Source: Leptospira abararensis
GTDB taxonomy: Bacteria; Spirochaetota; Leptospiria; Leptospirales; Leptospiraceae
NCBI RefSeq assembly: GCF_016918735.1
Contig: NZ_JAFFPR010000007.1
Coordinates: forward strand, 209,726-273,725
DNA length: 64,000 nt
Reading direction: 5' to 3'
Position 1 is the first letter of the stretch. Every line of letters starts with the position of its first letter. Below are positions 9,380 through 17,156 of the stretch, piece by piece. The notes under the pieces are model-generated. The model was not told where the DNA came from. It saw only the letters and a list, made by a program, of their open reading frames with translations, and ran no database searches. Both the position numbers and the translations under genes were made by a program.

Positions 9380-9981
9380 ATTCGCTTACTTCCTATTTTC
9401 CTATTTTAGTTGGTAAAAAAGAGTCTTACGTCAATTCTGTCCTGGAAGTGATACAGCTCACCTACATTTCGTTTGCTCTACGCCTTCTCTTCCGGGATCG
9501 ACTCTATTCGGTGGCCTATGGCCTCGTCGGAGCCCTGGTTTTTACATTCTTCTTACTCGCCATAAGGATTCACTTCCATTTGTATTCAGGAGTGTCCCTT
9601 ACTAGTATCGTTTCCTTTGACCAATCTCCGCAGATTCTTTTTTATTCTACGAGTTTTGCACTGATGGCTCTCTTTTTCTTCCACTGCCTCCAAGGCCTTG
9701 GGGACATTGGGGTCATGATGGCCATTGGTGGGAACCGATTGGGCTGCATTTGGCTACATTCCTTGTCCTTATTTTTCTTATTTTTGCCCAGTTTCCTACT
9801 GGCTATCATTATCAATTTAGGATACTTAAATCCGCCTCCCGATTTCGGTATCTACAATGAATTAAAATCCATTTTCACCTGTTTGGTTCTTTTCATTGCT
9901 TTAGGATTTTTAATCTCTGTTCCCACGATTGGAATTAGTTCTTACATTGATCCTTATAAGTCAATTCGGAGGCAAAAGTAA
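9373..9981 (+). CDS. small ABC transporter permease, FtsX/MacB-like
   Basis: A protein of up to 202 residues with four hydrophobic helices (about 48-70, 90-108, 122-148 and 165-190). The stretch [17 protein letters not shown] between helices matches the cytoplasmic coupling segment of FtsX/LolC/MacB permeases (typically EIGILRALGAS), and the end [11 protein letters not shown] matches their usual D-P-x-x-x-x-R tail. The large extracytoplasmic domain normally between the first two helices is reduced to about 20 residues. Its stop overlaps the start of the ABC ATPase, so the two are surely a transporter pair. The ATG at 9373 overlaps the divergent gene's start and lacks a clear ribosome-binding site; GTG at 9448 is an alternative. 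Confidence 0.8.
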   Translation: MPNSLTSYFPILVGKKESYVNSVLEVIQLTYISFALRLLFRDRLYSVAYGLVGALVFTFFLLAIRIHFHLYSGVSLTSIVSFDQSPQILFYSTSFALMALFFFHCLQGLGDIGVMMAIGGNRLGCIWLHSLSLFFLFLPSFLLAIIINLGYLNPPPDFGIYNELKSIFTCLVLFIALGFLISVPTIGISSYIDPYKSIRRQK

Positions 9982-10652
9982 TGTTACTCCGTGTCCACAA
10001 CCTCACCAAACGATTTGGAAAAGACGAAGCCGTAAGTTCTGTCAGCTTCGATGTAAATCAAGGAGATTATGTTGCGATCATTGGACCTTCGGGATCGGGT
10101 AAAACCACTTTGTTATCCATGCTCACAGGAATGCTCTCTCCCACAGAAGGAGACATCCTTTATGACCAAACCAAACTATCACAAATATCAAAACAAGAAC
10201 TAGCAGAAATTCGTGCACGAGACTTAGGCCTTGTGTTCCAGTTTTCCGAACTTGTCGGCAATCTTACGATCAAAGAAAACATCCTTTTGCCAGCACTGTT
10301 TACTCGCAAGTTCCCAAATGATGACTACATTCGTAAATGCGATTATTTGATCGAACATTTAAAGTTAGGTGATATTCAAAATTCGCTTCCCCGAACTTTA
10401 TCCGGGGGCCAAATCCAAAAAGCGGCCATCGCCCGCTCTCTGATCAACGATCCAGCCATTTTATTTGCGGACGAACCGTCCGGAGATCTAGATCCAGAAA
10501 ATAGTTATTTAGTCCAACTCCTACTCAACGAATACAACAAACGAAATCATTCCATCATCCTTGTCACACATGATATGAAACTTGCCTTCGATGCCCAAAC
10601 CGTTTATGAAATGAAAAACGGTAAATTTGACCAAGTCATCAAGGGGGAATGA
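9981..10652 (+). CDS. ABC transporter ATP-binding protein (LolD/MacB type)
   Basis: A 223-residue ATPase with a complete motif set: Walker A GPSGSGKT (35-42), Q-loop VFQFSE (Gln87), signature LSGGQ (140-144), Walker B ILFADEP (160-166), D-loop SGDLD and H-loop THD (His197). The size and the sequence SGDLDPENS place it in the LolD/MacB/FtsE group that partners FtsX-type permeases. The ATG overlaps the permease stop by one base, and the downstream ROK gene overlaps its 3' end by four bases, so translation is coupled. It probably powers a mechanotransmission-type process such as lipoprotein or envelope-factor release. The substrate is unknown. Confidence 0.95.
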   Translation: MLLRVHNLTKRFGKDEAVSSVSFDVNQGDYVAIIGPSGSGKTTLLSMLTGMLSPTEGDILYDQTKLSQISKQELAEIRARDLGLVFQFSELVGNLTIKENILLPALFTRKFPNDDYIRKCDYLIEHLKLGDIQNSLPRTLSGGQIQKAAIARSLINDPAILFADEPSGDLDPENSYLVQLLLNEYNKRNHSIILVTHDMKLAFDAQTVYEMKNGKFDQVIKGE

Positions 10653-11551
10653 GTTTGCGAAACGCTATCGGAGTGGATATCGGTGGAGGAAGCATCCGTG
10701 CTAGCCTTTTCGATGAAAGTGGAAAAGAACTGCATTCTCAAGTTTCGCCCACTCCCGAACATTTAGATAATCAAAGTTTTTTAAAAATTTTAAAAGATAC
10801 CATTCGACCCCTCACAAAAGATGGGACGGGAATTGGTGTGGGTTCCCCGGGCCCCTTAGACAATGAACGAGGAGTAATGATTTCCAGTGCTAATATGCAA
10901 GGGCTAAAAAACCTTCCGATCAAAGAAGAGTTAAAAAGGGAATTTTCTCTTCCCGTTTGGTATGAAAACGATGCCAACTGTGCGGCCCTCGGCGAAGCCT
11001 ACTTTGGATATTTTAAAGACACAGAATCTCAACTTACCATCACCCTGGGAACAGGAGTTGGTGGCGGTTTTGTAGACAAAGGAAAATTATATTCAGGATA
11101 CCTCGGAAATGGAATCGAAATTGGCCATACCACTTCTGTGATCGGTGGGGCCCTTTGCGGATGTGGAGTTCATGGTTGTGTAGAAAGTTATTTTTCCACC
11201 AGAGGGTTTCTCGGTCGATACTTTGAAAAATCAAAAAGAAAACTAAAGCATGCTGAAGCATTTTTCCAACTAGTTAGAGATAAGGATCCGTTTGCAACGG
11301 AAGTTTTAGATTTTGGAACCTTGGCTTTGGCCCATGCGGTTCGCGGAGCAGTCCACCTACTCAATCCAGAAGCTGTCATCTTTGTGGGTGGGATTACAAA
11401 ATCATACGACCTCTTTGGAAAAACCCTAGAGGCGGAAATTCGAGGAAGCATATTTCCCGTGTTAAATGATAGATTAAAAATTGGTGCAGGTGGAAGTTTA
11501 TCGGGTGCCTTAGGTGCCGCCTCTCTTGTTTTTTCTAAGGAGAAAGTATAA
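10649..11551 (+). CDS. ROK-family sugar kinase (glucokinase-like)
   Basis: A 300-residue kinase of the ROK family. The N-terminal phosphate-binding motif is [10 protein letters not shown] (9-18), the catalytic base lies in [12 protein letters not shown] (Asp108), followed by TLGTGVGGG (132-140), and the structural zinc site is His160 plus [10 protein letters not shown] (Cys170, 172, 177), the usual CxCGxxGCxE. Glucose or N-acetyl-hexosamine is the likely substrate. It overlaps the ABC ATPase gene by ATGA, with AAGGGGGA as the ribosome-binding site. It is a sugar kinase and not a ROK repressor, because no N-terminal HTH is present. Whether it works with the transporter is unknown. Confidence 0.93.
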   Translation: MSLRNAIGVDIGGGSIRASLFDESGKELHSQVSPTPEHLDNQSFLKILKDTIRPLTKDGTGIGVGSPGPLDNERGVMISSANMQGLKNLPIKEELKREFSLPVWYENDANCAALGEAYFGYFKDTESQLTITLGTGVGGGFVDKGKLYSGYLGNGIEIGHTTSVIGGALCGCGVHGCVESYFSTRGFLGRYFEKSKRKLKHAEAFFQLVRDKDPFATEVLDFGTLALAHAVRGAVHLLNPEAVIFVGGITKSYDLFGKTLEAEIRGSIFPVLNDRLKIGAGGSLSGALGAASLVFSKEKV

Positions 11552-11552
11552 A

Positions 11553-11897
11553 ATGGAAAATTGTCTTTTCTGCCGAATTGCGAGTGGAGAAATCCAAAGC
11601 AAAAAAGAATATGAGTCTGAAAACATATTAGTTTTTCATGACATCACTCCTCAAGCACCCTTTCATGTTCTCATCATTCCGAAAATCCATATAACGAGCA
11701 TGAATCAAATTGGGGATCTAGATCCAGAAATCCTAAAAGAAATATTTCAAACCATTCCCAAAATTGCGGAACAAAATGGAATTTCTGAAAAAGGTTACCG
11801 GTTGGTCAACAACTGTGGGAACTTTGGCGGACAAACAGTAGGCCACATCCACTTTCATCTGCTAGGTGGACGACATATGCAATGGCCACCGGGTTAA
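11553..11897 (+). CDS. HIT-family nucleotide hydrolase
   Basis: A 114-residue histidine-triad protein (HINT/HinT branch). The catalytic triad reads GHIHFHLLGG, with His98, His100 and His102, and the N-terminal CLFCRIASGEI carries the paired cysteines seen in many zinc-binding HIT proteins. These enzymes hydrolyse AMP-linked substrates such as adenosine phosphoramidates. The start at 11553 follows TAAGGAG at an ideal distance; a longer frame beginning at 11514 overlaps the ROK gene and adds non-homologous residues. The gene follows the ROK kinase by one base and probably belongs to the same transcript. Confidence 0.95.
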   Translation: MENCLFCRIASGEIQSKKEYESENILVFHDITPQAPFHVLIIPKIHITSMNQIGDLDPEILKEIFQTIPKIAEQNGISEKGYRLVNNCGNFGGQTVGHIHFHLLGGRHMQWPPG

Positions 11898-11906
11898 AAG
11901 AAAAAC

Positions 11907-12857
11907 ATGAGAAAGTTAATATTTGGAATTTTTGTTTCAGGGATTGCGGTTTATTTCCTATCCAAAAACTTTGACATCACCGAATTTGAACGCTTAGAAG
12001 GAAAAATCAATTGGTGGATTTTCCCTTTGTTATTCCTATCGAACCTATGGGCCTTTGTTCCCTTTTCCATTCGATGGTACTACCTTCTAGAAAAGAAAAT
12101 TAGTTTTGCCCAAGCCTTCACCACAGCCATCATCGGTGTGGGTCTGAATATGGTTCTTCCTGCAAGAGGAGGCGATTTGGTTCGTCTCATCATGAACAAA
12201 CGCGATACAGAGCTTCCCTTAACTCATCTTTTTAGTCGGATTTTTTTAGAGAAGGTAATGGATTTGGGTTCTGTCGTTGTGATTGGTGCCGCTGCCCTTT
12301 TTTATATGGGACTTGGACAATCCAAAAACTTAAGCCTCCTTCTTATCTCCACTCTTGTGATTGTTGGAATGATTGCTGGTCTCTCACTGGTTCGATATTT
12401 TTTAGATCCTTTACGCACTCTTACTAAAAAACTTTTTGCTATAATCGGTAAACTTGGATTCTACGAAGAACGGTTAGATCACCATTTAGTTGAATTTTCT
12501 TCCTTTTTACAAGGAGACAAATTATTAAGGCCCGTCCTTTACTCAGTCCCCACTTGGGTTTTTGGTTATGCGGTGTCCTACTCTCTTGCAGGGATCCTCA
12601 TCGGAATGCCTCTTACTTTTCCAGAAGCCTTACTTTTTATGTTTCTTGGGGGAATGGGTGTGGCGATTCCTTCGGCACCTTCTGGAATTGGTGTCTTTCA
12701 TGCGGCCATCATTTCCGGCTTTATCATTTTAGGAAGAGATCCAGGCGAAGGGCTTGTCTATGCAACGGTCGTTCACCTAACACAATTTATCATCACCACA
12801 AGTTTAGCTCTCGTGGCTTATTTGTATTGGAGATGGACTCATGGAAAAAAAATCTAA
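11907..12857 (+). CDS. flippase-like (LPG synthase TM domain) membrane protein
   Basis: A 316-residue polytopic membrane protein of the UPF0104/lysylphosphatidylglycerol-synthase transmembrane family. Seen are about eight hydrophobic helices and the family signatures ARGGDLVRLI (in loop 2), FSRIFLEKVMDL and MGVAIPSAPSGIGVFHAAI. It lacks the soluble aminoacyl-transferase domain of true MprF. Members are thought to move lipids or polyprenyl-linked products across the inner membrane; the substrate here is unknown. It begins nine bases after the HIT gene and is the last gene of this plus-strand run, followed by hairpins at 12859-12901 and 12932-12961. Confidence 0.88.
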   Translation: MRKLIFGIFVSGIAVYFLSKNFDITEFERLEGKINWWIFPLLFLSNLWAFVPFSIRWYYLLEKKISFAQAFTTAIIGVGLNMVLPARGGDLVRLIMNKRDTELPLTHLFSRIFLEKVMDLGSVVVIGAAALFYMGLGQSKNLSLLLISTLVIVGMIAGLSLVRYFLDPLRTLTKKLFAIIGKLGFYEERLDHHLVEFSSFLQGDKLLRPVLYSVPTWVFGYAVSYSLAGILIGMPLTFPEALLFMFLGGMGVAIPSAPSGIGVFHAAIISGFIILGRDPGEGLVYATVVHLTQFIITTSLALVAYLYWRWTHGKKI

Positions 12858-12858
12858 A

Positions 12859-12901
12859 CCTTAAACTTTTCCTCAGGGGAAACCAAATCCTGAGGAAGGT
12901 T
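12859..12901 (+). terminator. hairpin downstream of the flippase-like gene
   Basis: CCTCAGG (12871-12877) pairs with CCTGAGG (12889-12895), and outer AACCTT and AAGGTT arms can extend the stem with a bulge. No strong T-run follows on the plus strand, so termination efficiency is doubtful. It may act as a 3'-end stabilising stem. Confidence 0.45.
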
Positions 12902-12931
12902 AAATCTTGATAACCTTTAAAATGCAATATG

Positions 12932-12961
12932 AAAAACGATCGGAGATTCCACCGACCGTTT
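12932..12961 (-). terminator. Rho-independent terminator of the VOC gene
   Basis: Read on the minus strand, AAACG-g-TCGG pairs with CCGA-t-CGTTT around an eight-base loop, and the RNA continues into a T-run. It sits 19 bases past the stop of the minus-strand VOC gene, as expected for its terminator. Confidence 0.65.
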
Positions 12962-12979
12962 CGAATTGTTTCTCTTGAA

Positions 12980-13441
12980 TTAACTTAATGCTTTAATCAC
13001 ATCTTCTGGGGCTTGTACAAGTTCCACAAGCACTCCCTCACTACAAAGAGGGAACTCTTCATTGCCTTTAGGATGAATGAAACAAACGTTATACCCGGCT
13101 GCCCCTTTCCGAATTCCACCAGGAGTAAAACGGACTCCTTGTTTGGTTAAATACTCAACACATTCTTCCAATTTATCAATCCATAGTCCGATATGATTTA
13201 GTTTCGGATCATGCACTTTAGGACTTTTGTTTGGATCAATGGGTTGCATCAAATCAATTTCCACTTTAAAAGGACCGTTCCCCATGGACAAAATGTCCTC
13301 ATCCACATTTTCCTTTTCACTTTTATAATCAGAAACTTTGGTAAGCCCCATAACATCTACCCAAAACTTGGATAACTTTTCTTTTGACTCACCACCGATA
13401 GCAACTTGTTGGATACCCAAAACTTTGAAGGGACGGGACAT
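12980..13441 (-). CDS. VOC-family (glyoxalase-fold) protein
   Basis: A 153-residue vicinal-oxygen-chelate protein. Paired beta-alpha-beta-beta-beta modules are recognisable: [25 protein letters not shown] (first module) and [23 protein letters not shown] (second). Possible metal ligands are the His of LNHIGL and the Glu of VLVELVQ at the C-terminus. The family includes lactoylglutathione lyase and methylmalonyl-CoA epimerase; the sequence looks closer to the epimerase or glyoxalase I type than to antibiotic-resistance proteins, but the substrate is open. AGAGGTGA stands before the ATG. It stands alone, with a terminator behind and a palindrome-bearing gap in front. Confidence 0.88.
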   Translation of the reverse strand: MSRPFKVLGIQQVAIGGESKEKLSKFWVDVMGLTKVSDYKSEKENVDEDILSMGNGPFKVEIDLMQPIDPNKSPKVHDPKLNHIGLWIDKLEECVEYLTKQGVRFTPGGIRKGAAGYNVCFIHPKGNEEFPLCSEGVLVELVQAPEDVIKALS

Positions 13442-13701
13442 GATTCACCTCTAATATTTAATCTGCAAAAATAAAATTTCTACCTGCACCACTTTCTAAA
13501 TCAGTGTCTCTATAGAAAATTGTTTTTCTAGTCCGTTTGTTGTAATTCTCGGGCGAGTCCCCAAATTCACACTTAAGACAAACCAATCAAACCTTTGCCC
13601 TATATTTCTTCAAAAGAGGGACCGGGCTACTCTGGGGTCCGCTTTCGCTTCCGTCCTTGCGGACCTTCGCCCGCCGTATCCCTCTCGCAAAAAATTAAGA
13701 A
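13442..13701. other. intergenic gap upstream of the VOC gene
   Basis: This 260-base gap has no credible coding frame. It holds the AT-rich promoter side of the VOC gene (13442-13600) and the GC-rich palindrome at 13609-13680. The palindrome immediately follows the 3' end of the cyclase gene and could serve as its transcription end. Confidence 0.5.
13609..13680. repeat. GC-rich imperfect palindrome (small intergenic repeat)
   Basis: Nested inverted arms are visible: GAGGGA (13614) with TCCCTC near 13678, GGGC with GCCC, and GGTCCGC (13637) with GCGGACC (13656). The GC content stands out sharply from the surrounding AT-rich DNA, and the sequence is non-coding on both strands. It lies in the 260-base gap between the adenylate cyclase stop and the VOC start. 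It resembles in style the element at 62953-63067, and from memory short GC-rich palindromic repeats are common between Leptospira genes; family membership cannot be verified here. Confidence 0.6.
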
Positions 13702-15141
13702 CTAGTAATTCGCAAAATTGCCATCCCCGATTTTTTCTGGTGGGTTCTTTAGAAATTCTTTACATCTATCTCGATAGAATTCACTGAGTGGATCCAATTT
13801 GATGCGTTCAAACGCAAACATAGCCTTTTCAAAATCTTTTTGTTTATAAAACTCAAGTGCGTTTTCAAAATCAAATTTCCACTTACGTTTCAAAATCTTT
13901 TCTTCTTCACTGAAAAAACACATCACTTCATAGATTTTGATACTATTGGTTTTTCCTTTGACAATTACCGTATCCACTTCCCTTGCTAAAATTTCATTTT
14001 GAGAAATTTCATGATGTAATTCCGTATAAGTTGTACTCGAAATTAAAATAGGACATTTATAGATTTTGGTTAGACTTTCAATTCGTGAGGAGAGATTGAC
14101 ATTGTCACCAATCACTGTGTAGTCGATCCGTTTTTCAGATCCTATATTTCCGGCAACCACCTCCCCCGTATGAATTCCAATGCCAATTTCGATAGGCTCC
14201 TTTAACTCAGAATGATTTTCATTGAAAGATCTCATAGCCTCTTGCATGCTGATTGCGGTTTTTACAGCCCGAATTGCATCATCATTTTTCTGCATGGGAG
14301 CTCCAAAAACGGTCATGATGGCATCGCCTATAAATTTATCAATGGTTCCTTGGAATCGAAAAATAATTTCAGTCATCACAGATAAATAGGCATTCAAAAT
14401 AGAAACCACCGATTTTGCATCCAATCGTTCCGAAATCGTTGTAAAGGACCGAATGTCAGAAAAAAGGATGGTTACCTTACGCATCTCTCCACCAGGTTCC
14501 ATGTTTACATTTTTTTTATACAATTCATCCACCAGTTGAGGAGGAAGGTATCGTTCCATCATTCTTTTTGTGTTCGCTTCCTCCATCATCTTTCGGCTGG
14601 CAGAGGTAATGGAATATCCAATGAGTAACATAAGCACAAGATTCAAATGCATGGGAATTATGTTTTCCGCATCCCCATTGTTATAATAGGTAGTCAGACC
14701 GAGAAACAAAGAAATAGAAAGAACCGATGAATAAATGGCACCTGATTTGGAGTAACGTAATAGATTTAACAAAAAAGGAAATATAGAAGCAACATATACC
14801 ACCCAATAAATCAATTGGCCACCTTTGGGAACAGTCGGTTCAATCACTAACATTACTGCAATGATAGAGTAATCAAATGTGATTGCTAAAAACTTGATGG
14901 AATCGTGATAGAATTTATTAATCAGTAAGAAAACAATAGTTCCGGAAACCAAAAACACAAAACAATCCAATAGGACTGTGCGTAAAGCTGGCCTTATTTC
15001 GGTATACTCAATATAACCAAAGTATGCCAAAGTATCGATGACCAAATAAAACGAAAAAATGCCTAACCTGACAATCGCGACAGTCCTTTCATTTTTAAAA
15101 GCACGTTCCCGCAAAATATTGTCAATGAGTGAGTTTTTCAT
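13702..15141 (-). CDS. membrane-bound class III adenylate/guanylate cyclase
   Basis: A 479-residue protein. Six hydrophobic helices occupy residues ~22-180 with no large extracytoplasmic domain. A signalling-helix-like linker (KMMEEANTKRMMERYLPPQLVDELY) leads to the cyclase catalytic domain (~222-400). Metal-binding Asp229 is in LFSDIRSFT and Asp273 in DKFIGDAIM; Lys269 in DKF and the later DYTVIGDNVNLSSR point to ATP as substrate. A short helical C-terminal tail (YKQKDFEKAMFAFERIKLD) looks like one TPR. The product, probably cAMP, could serve the cNMP-binding phospholipase at 4598-6472. It is transcribed divergently from the YkvA gene. Confidence 0.93.
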   Translation of the reverse strand: MKNSLIDNILRERAFKNERTVAIVRLGIFSFYLVIDTLAYFGYIEYTEIRPALRTVLLDCFVFLVSGTIVFLLINKFYHDSIKFLAITFDYSIIAVMLVIEPTVPKGGQLIYWVVYVASIFPFLLNLLRYSKSGAIYSSVLSISLFLGLTTYYNNGDAENIIPMHLNLVLMLLIGYSITSASRKMMEEANTKRMMERYLPPQLVDELYKKNVNMEPGGEMRKVTILFSDIRSFTTISERLDAKSVVSILNAYLSVMTEIIFRFQGTIDKFIGDAIMTVFGAPMQKNDDAIRAVKTAISMQEAMRSFNENHSELKEPIEIGIGIHTGEVVAGNIGSEKRIDYTVIGDNVNLSSRIESLTKIYKCPILISSTTYTELHHEISQNEILAREVDTVIVKGKTNSIKIYEVMCFFSEEEKILKRKWKFDFENALEFYKQKDFEKAMFAFERIKLDPLSEFYRDRCKEFLKNPPEKIGDGNFANY

Positions 15142-15225
15142 AAATTATTTTTTGCAGTTCCTTGGATCTCACTCAAGCAAAAAAATGATAGATTTGGATT
15201 CGAAAAATCATATAGAATCAAACGT

Positions 15226-15552
15226 ATGAACGAAAACCAAAAACTAAAATTCATCAAAACCAATTTTTGGAAAAAAATCAAAGAAACAGGGAAAAAAATT
15301 CCCTTCTTAAAAGATATAATTGCGATGTATTATTGTTTGATGGATGAAAACACATCCCTCACGGCAAAAGCCTCGATTGCCTTGGCATTACTCTATTTTA
15401 TCTCTCCTGTGGATGCCATCCCCGATGTGATTTTGGCCCTTGGTTTTACCGATGATGCGGGTGTGATTGCCACTACCCTCGTTCTCATCAAGTCACAACT
15501 TAAACCTGAACATTATGCCAAGGCAAATGAATCCCTTAACGATAGAATTTAA
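15226..15552 (+). CDS. YkvA-family (DUF1232) small membrane protein
   Basis: A 108-residue protein with the DUF1232 core: LKDIIAMYYCLMDENTSLTAKASIALALLYFISPVDAIPDVILALGFTDDAGVIA. The SPxDxIPD-x(5)-GxxDD signature defines the family. The segment is hydrophobic and probably membrane-associated. Function of the family is unknown. It converges on and overlaps by 17 bases the GT39-type gene. Confidence 0.9.
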   Translation: MNENQKLKFIKTNFWKKIKETGKKIPFLKDIIAMYYCLMDENTSLTAKASIALALLYFISPVDAIPDVILALGFTDDAGVIATTLVLIKSQLKPEHYAKANESLNDRI

Positions 15553-16996
15553 ACAGAAGCAAAGTTTCTTTAAGATTTACCTTACTTTTTTTTAATAGAT
15601 AGATGGGGATATCTGTTTCCATTGTGTATCGTCTAGAATATTTACCGATTAACTCTTTTTCTTCAAAATAGGATCCCAAAATTTTAACTGTTTCCTCTCC
15701 AGTCACCACCAAATGTTTTGGATTTTCTTTGAGGTCACCCAACCAAAGAAAATAATTGTTATGCCCACTCACAACAGGGATTTGTATATGATAATATTCT
15801 AAACTTCCAGCCTGTCCATAAAAATTTGCAACGACGGCAGTTTCCTTTAAAATCGACGGATCTATTCCATTGATTGAAATTTGCACTTGTTGATAAAATT
15901 TTTCCCAATCCAAACGATCGGCAAACCACTGTGGAAGTAAGGTTCGATTTCCCGCTTCAATTTTTGGGACAACTCCCAAAACATTTACATAAGTAGAGAG
16001 AAGTGGTAGAGGAAGGATGGGCATTCCAATCGGAGCCAGAATCAGACCGACAAACAAAGTAAAACCGAGTATTATTTTTTTCCATATATCGGATAACAAA
16101 AAAGCACTACCACCGGCAAAGAGTACGGGATAAAAGGAAGCGATCCGGTCTGGACGAGATGATTTGGAATACAAAAACAAAAATAACAAAAATAAGTAAG
16201 CAATCCCTAAATAACGGTATTCCTGATTCCGTAGATAAAAATAAACTCCAAGAGTCCACAGAGGTAAGGTAGCAGGATTCATAGAAAGGATTTGATCAAA
16301 AATAATTTGGAATAAACTCAAATCTATATTTTTCATCAGATAAGCATTTTTATAAAACTCCAAGGAAGGAAAACCATTTTGGTATTGCCAATAGAGATTA
16401 GGCAAAACAAGAAGAATGGCTAGTATCACACCGATATAAAAAAACAAATTCCGGTAAATACTTTTCCATTGAAACCATACATAAGGAGCCATGATGGCAA
16501 AAACATAAACTATATAGGTATGTTTGTTCATCACACCAAGGCCAATCACCACACCTACACAGAGCCAATGTATCGGTTTTTCTTTTAGAAATAGACTTAA
16601 TTGCACAATTAACAAAACAAAAAATACTTCGATGGAGTTCATGGAATAGAATCCAAAAATCACTTGCAAAACCGGGACTGTCATCGTGGCAATTGATGCA
16701 AGAACGATAGACCATTTGTTCTCAATGAAATGACTTGTTAGATTTCCAACAAGGAAAACAGAAAGGCCAGCGAGGAGAGAAGGAACCAAACGTAGAAAAA
16801 AAATGGAACTCCCATCGATTCCCAAAAACCTTAAAAGGAAAATAGAAAACGGAGGTTGGTCTACATATCCCAAGGCCAAACGTTTGGAACAGGCCAAGTA
16901 ATAATACTCGTCCACAAAAATACCGTATCCACCGGTTAGATTGATCGCGGCCAGAATAAGAAAGTAAAAAAGTCCGAAAACGGTAGGTAGTGACAT
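15536..16996 (-). CDS. GT39/ArnT-like membrane glycosyltransferase
   Basis: A 486-residue polytopic protein with ten or more hydrophobic helices. The first extracytoplasmic loop has the family pattern YGIFVDEYYYLACSKRLALGYVDQPP, where the acidic pair DE resembles the catalytic Asp/Glu of PMT/ArnT-type (GT-C) enzymes that use polyprenyl-phosphate sugars. The C-terminal ~130 residues are soluble (DILKETAVVANFYGQAG...). It probably transfers a sugar to a lipid or protein at the outer face of the inner membrane; the acceptor is unknown. It is single, with no polysaccharide cluster around it. Confidence 0.85.
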   Translation of the reverse strand: MSLPTVFGLFYFLILAAINLTGGYGIFVDEYYYLACSKRLALGYVDQPPFSIFLLRFLGIDGSSIFFLRLVPSLLAGLSVFLVGNLTSHFIENKWSIVLASIATMTVPVLQVIFGFYSMNSIEVFFVLLIVQLSLFLKEKPIHWLCVGVVIGLGVMNKHTYIVYVFAIMAPYVWFQWKSIYRNLFFYIGVILAILLVLPNLYWQYQNGFPSLEFYKNAYLMKNIDLSLFQIIFDQILSMNPATLPLWTLGVYFYLRNQEYRYLGIAYLFLLFLFLYSKSSRPDRIASFYPVLFAGGSAFLLSDIWKKIILGFTLFVGLILAPIGMPILPLPLLSTYVNVLGVVPKIEAGNRTLLPQWFADRLDWEKFYQQVQISINGIDPSILKETAVVANFYGQAGSLEYYHIQIPVVSGHNNYFLWLGDLKENPKHLVVTGEETVKILGSYFEEKELIGKYSRRYTMETDIPIYLLKKSKVNLKETLLLFKFYR

Positions 16997-17156
16997 CCCA
17001 CCGATTGAATCGGAAAGTCAAGGGACTGTCACCTCAAAAGCATTCCATTCGAATGCGTCCGAAAAAAAATGACAAATATCGTTTAGAAGTTTCCTCTTTT
17101 TTCGAACGTCTGAAATGATTTCTTTTATTATGATACCGGTGGTTTCTTTTTCGATA

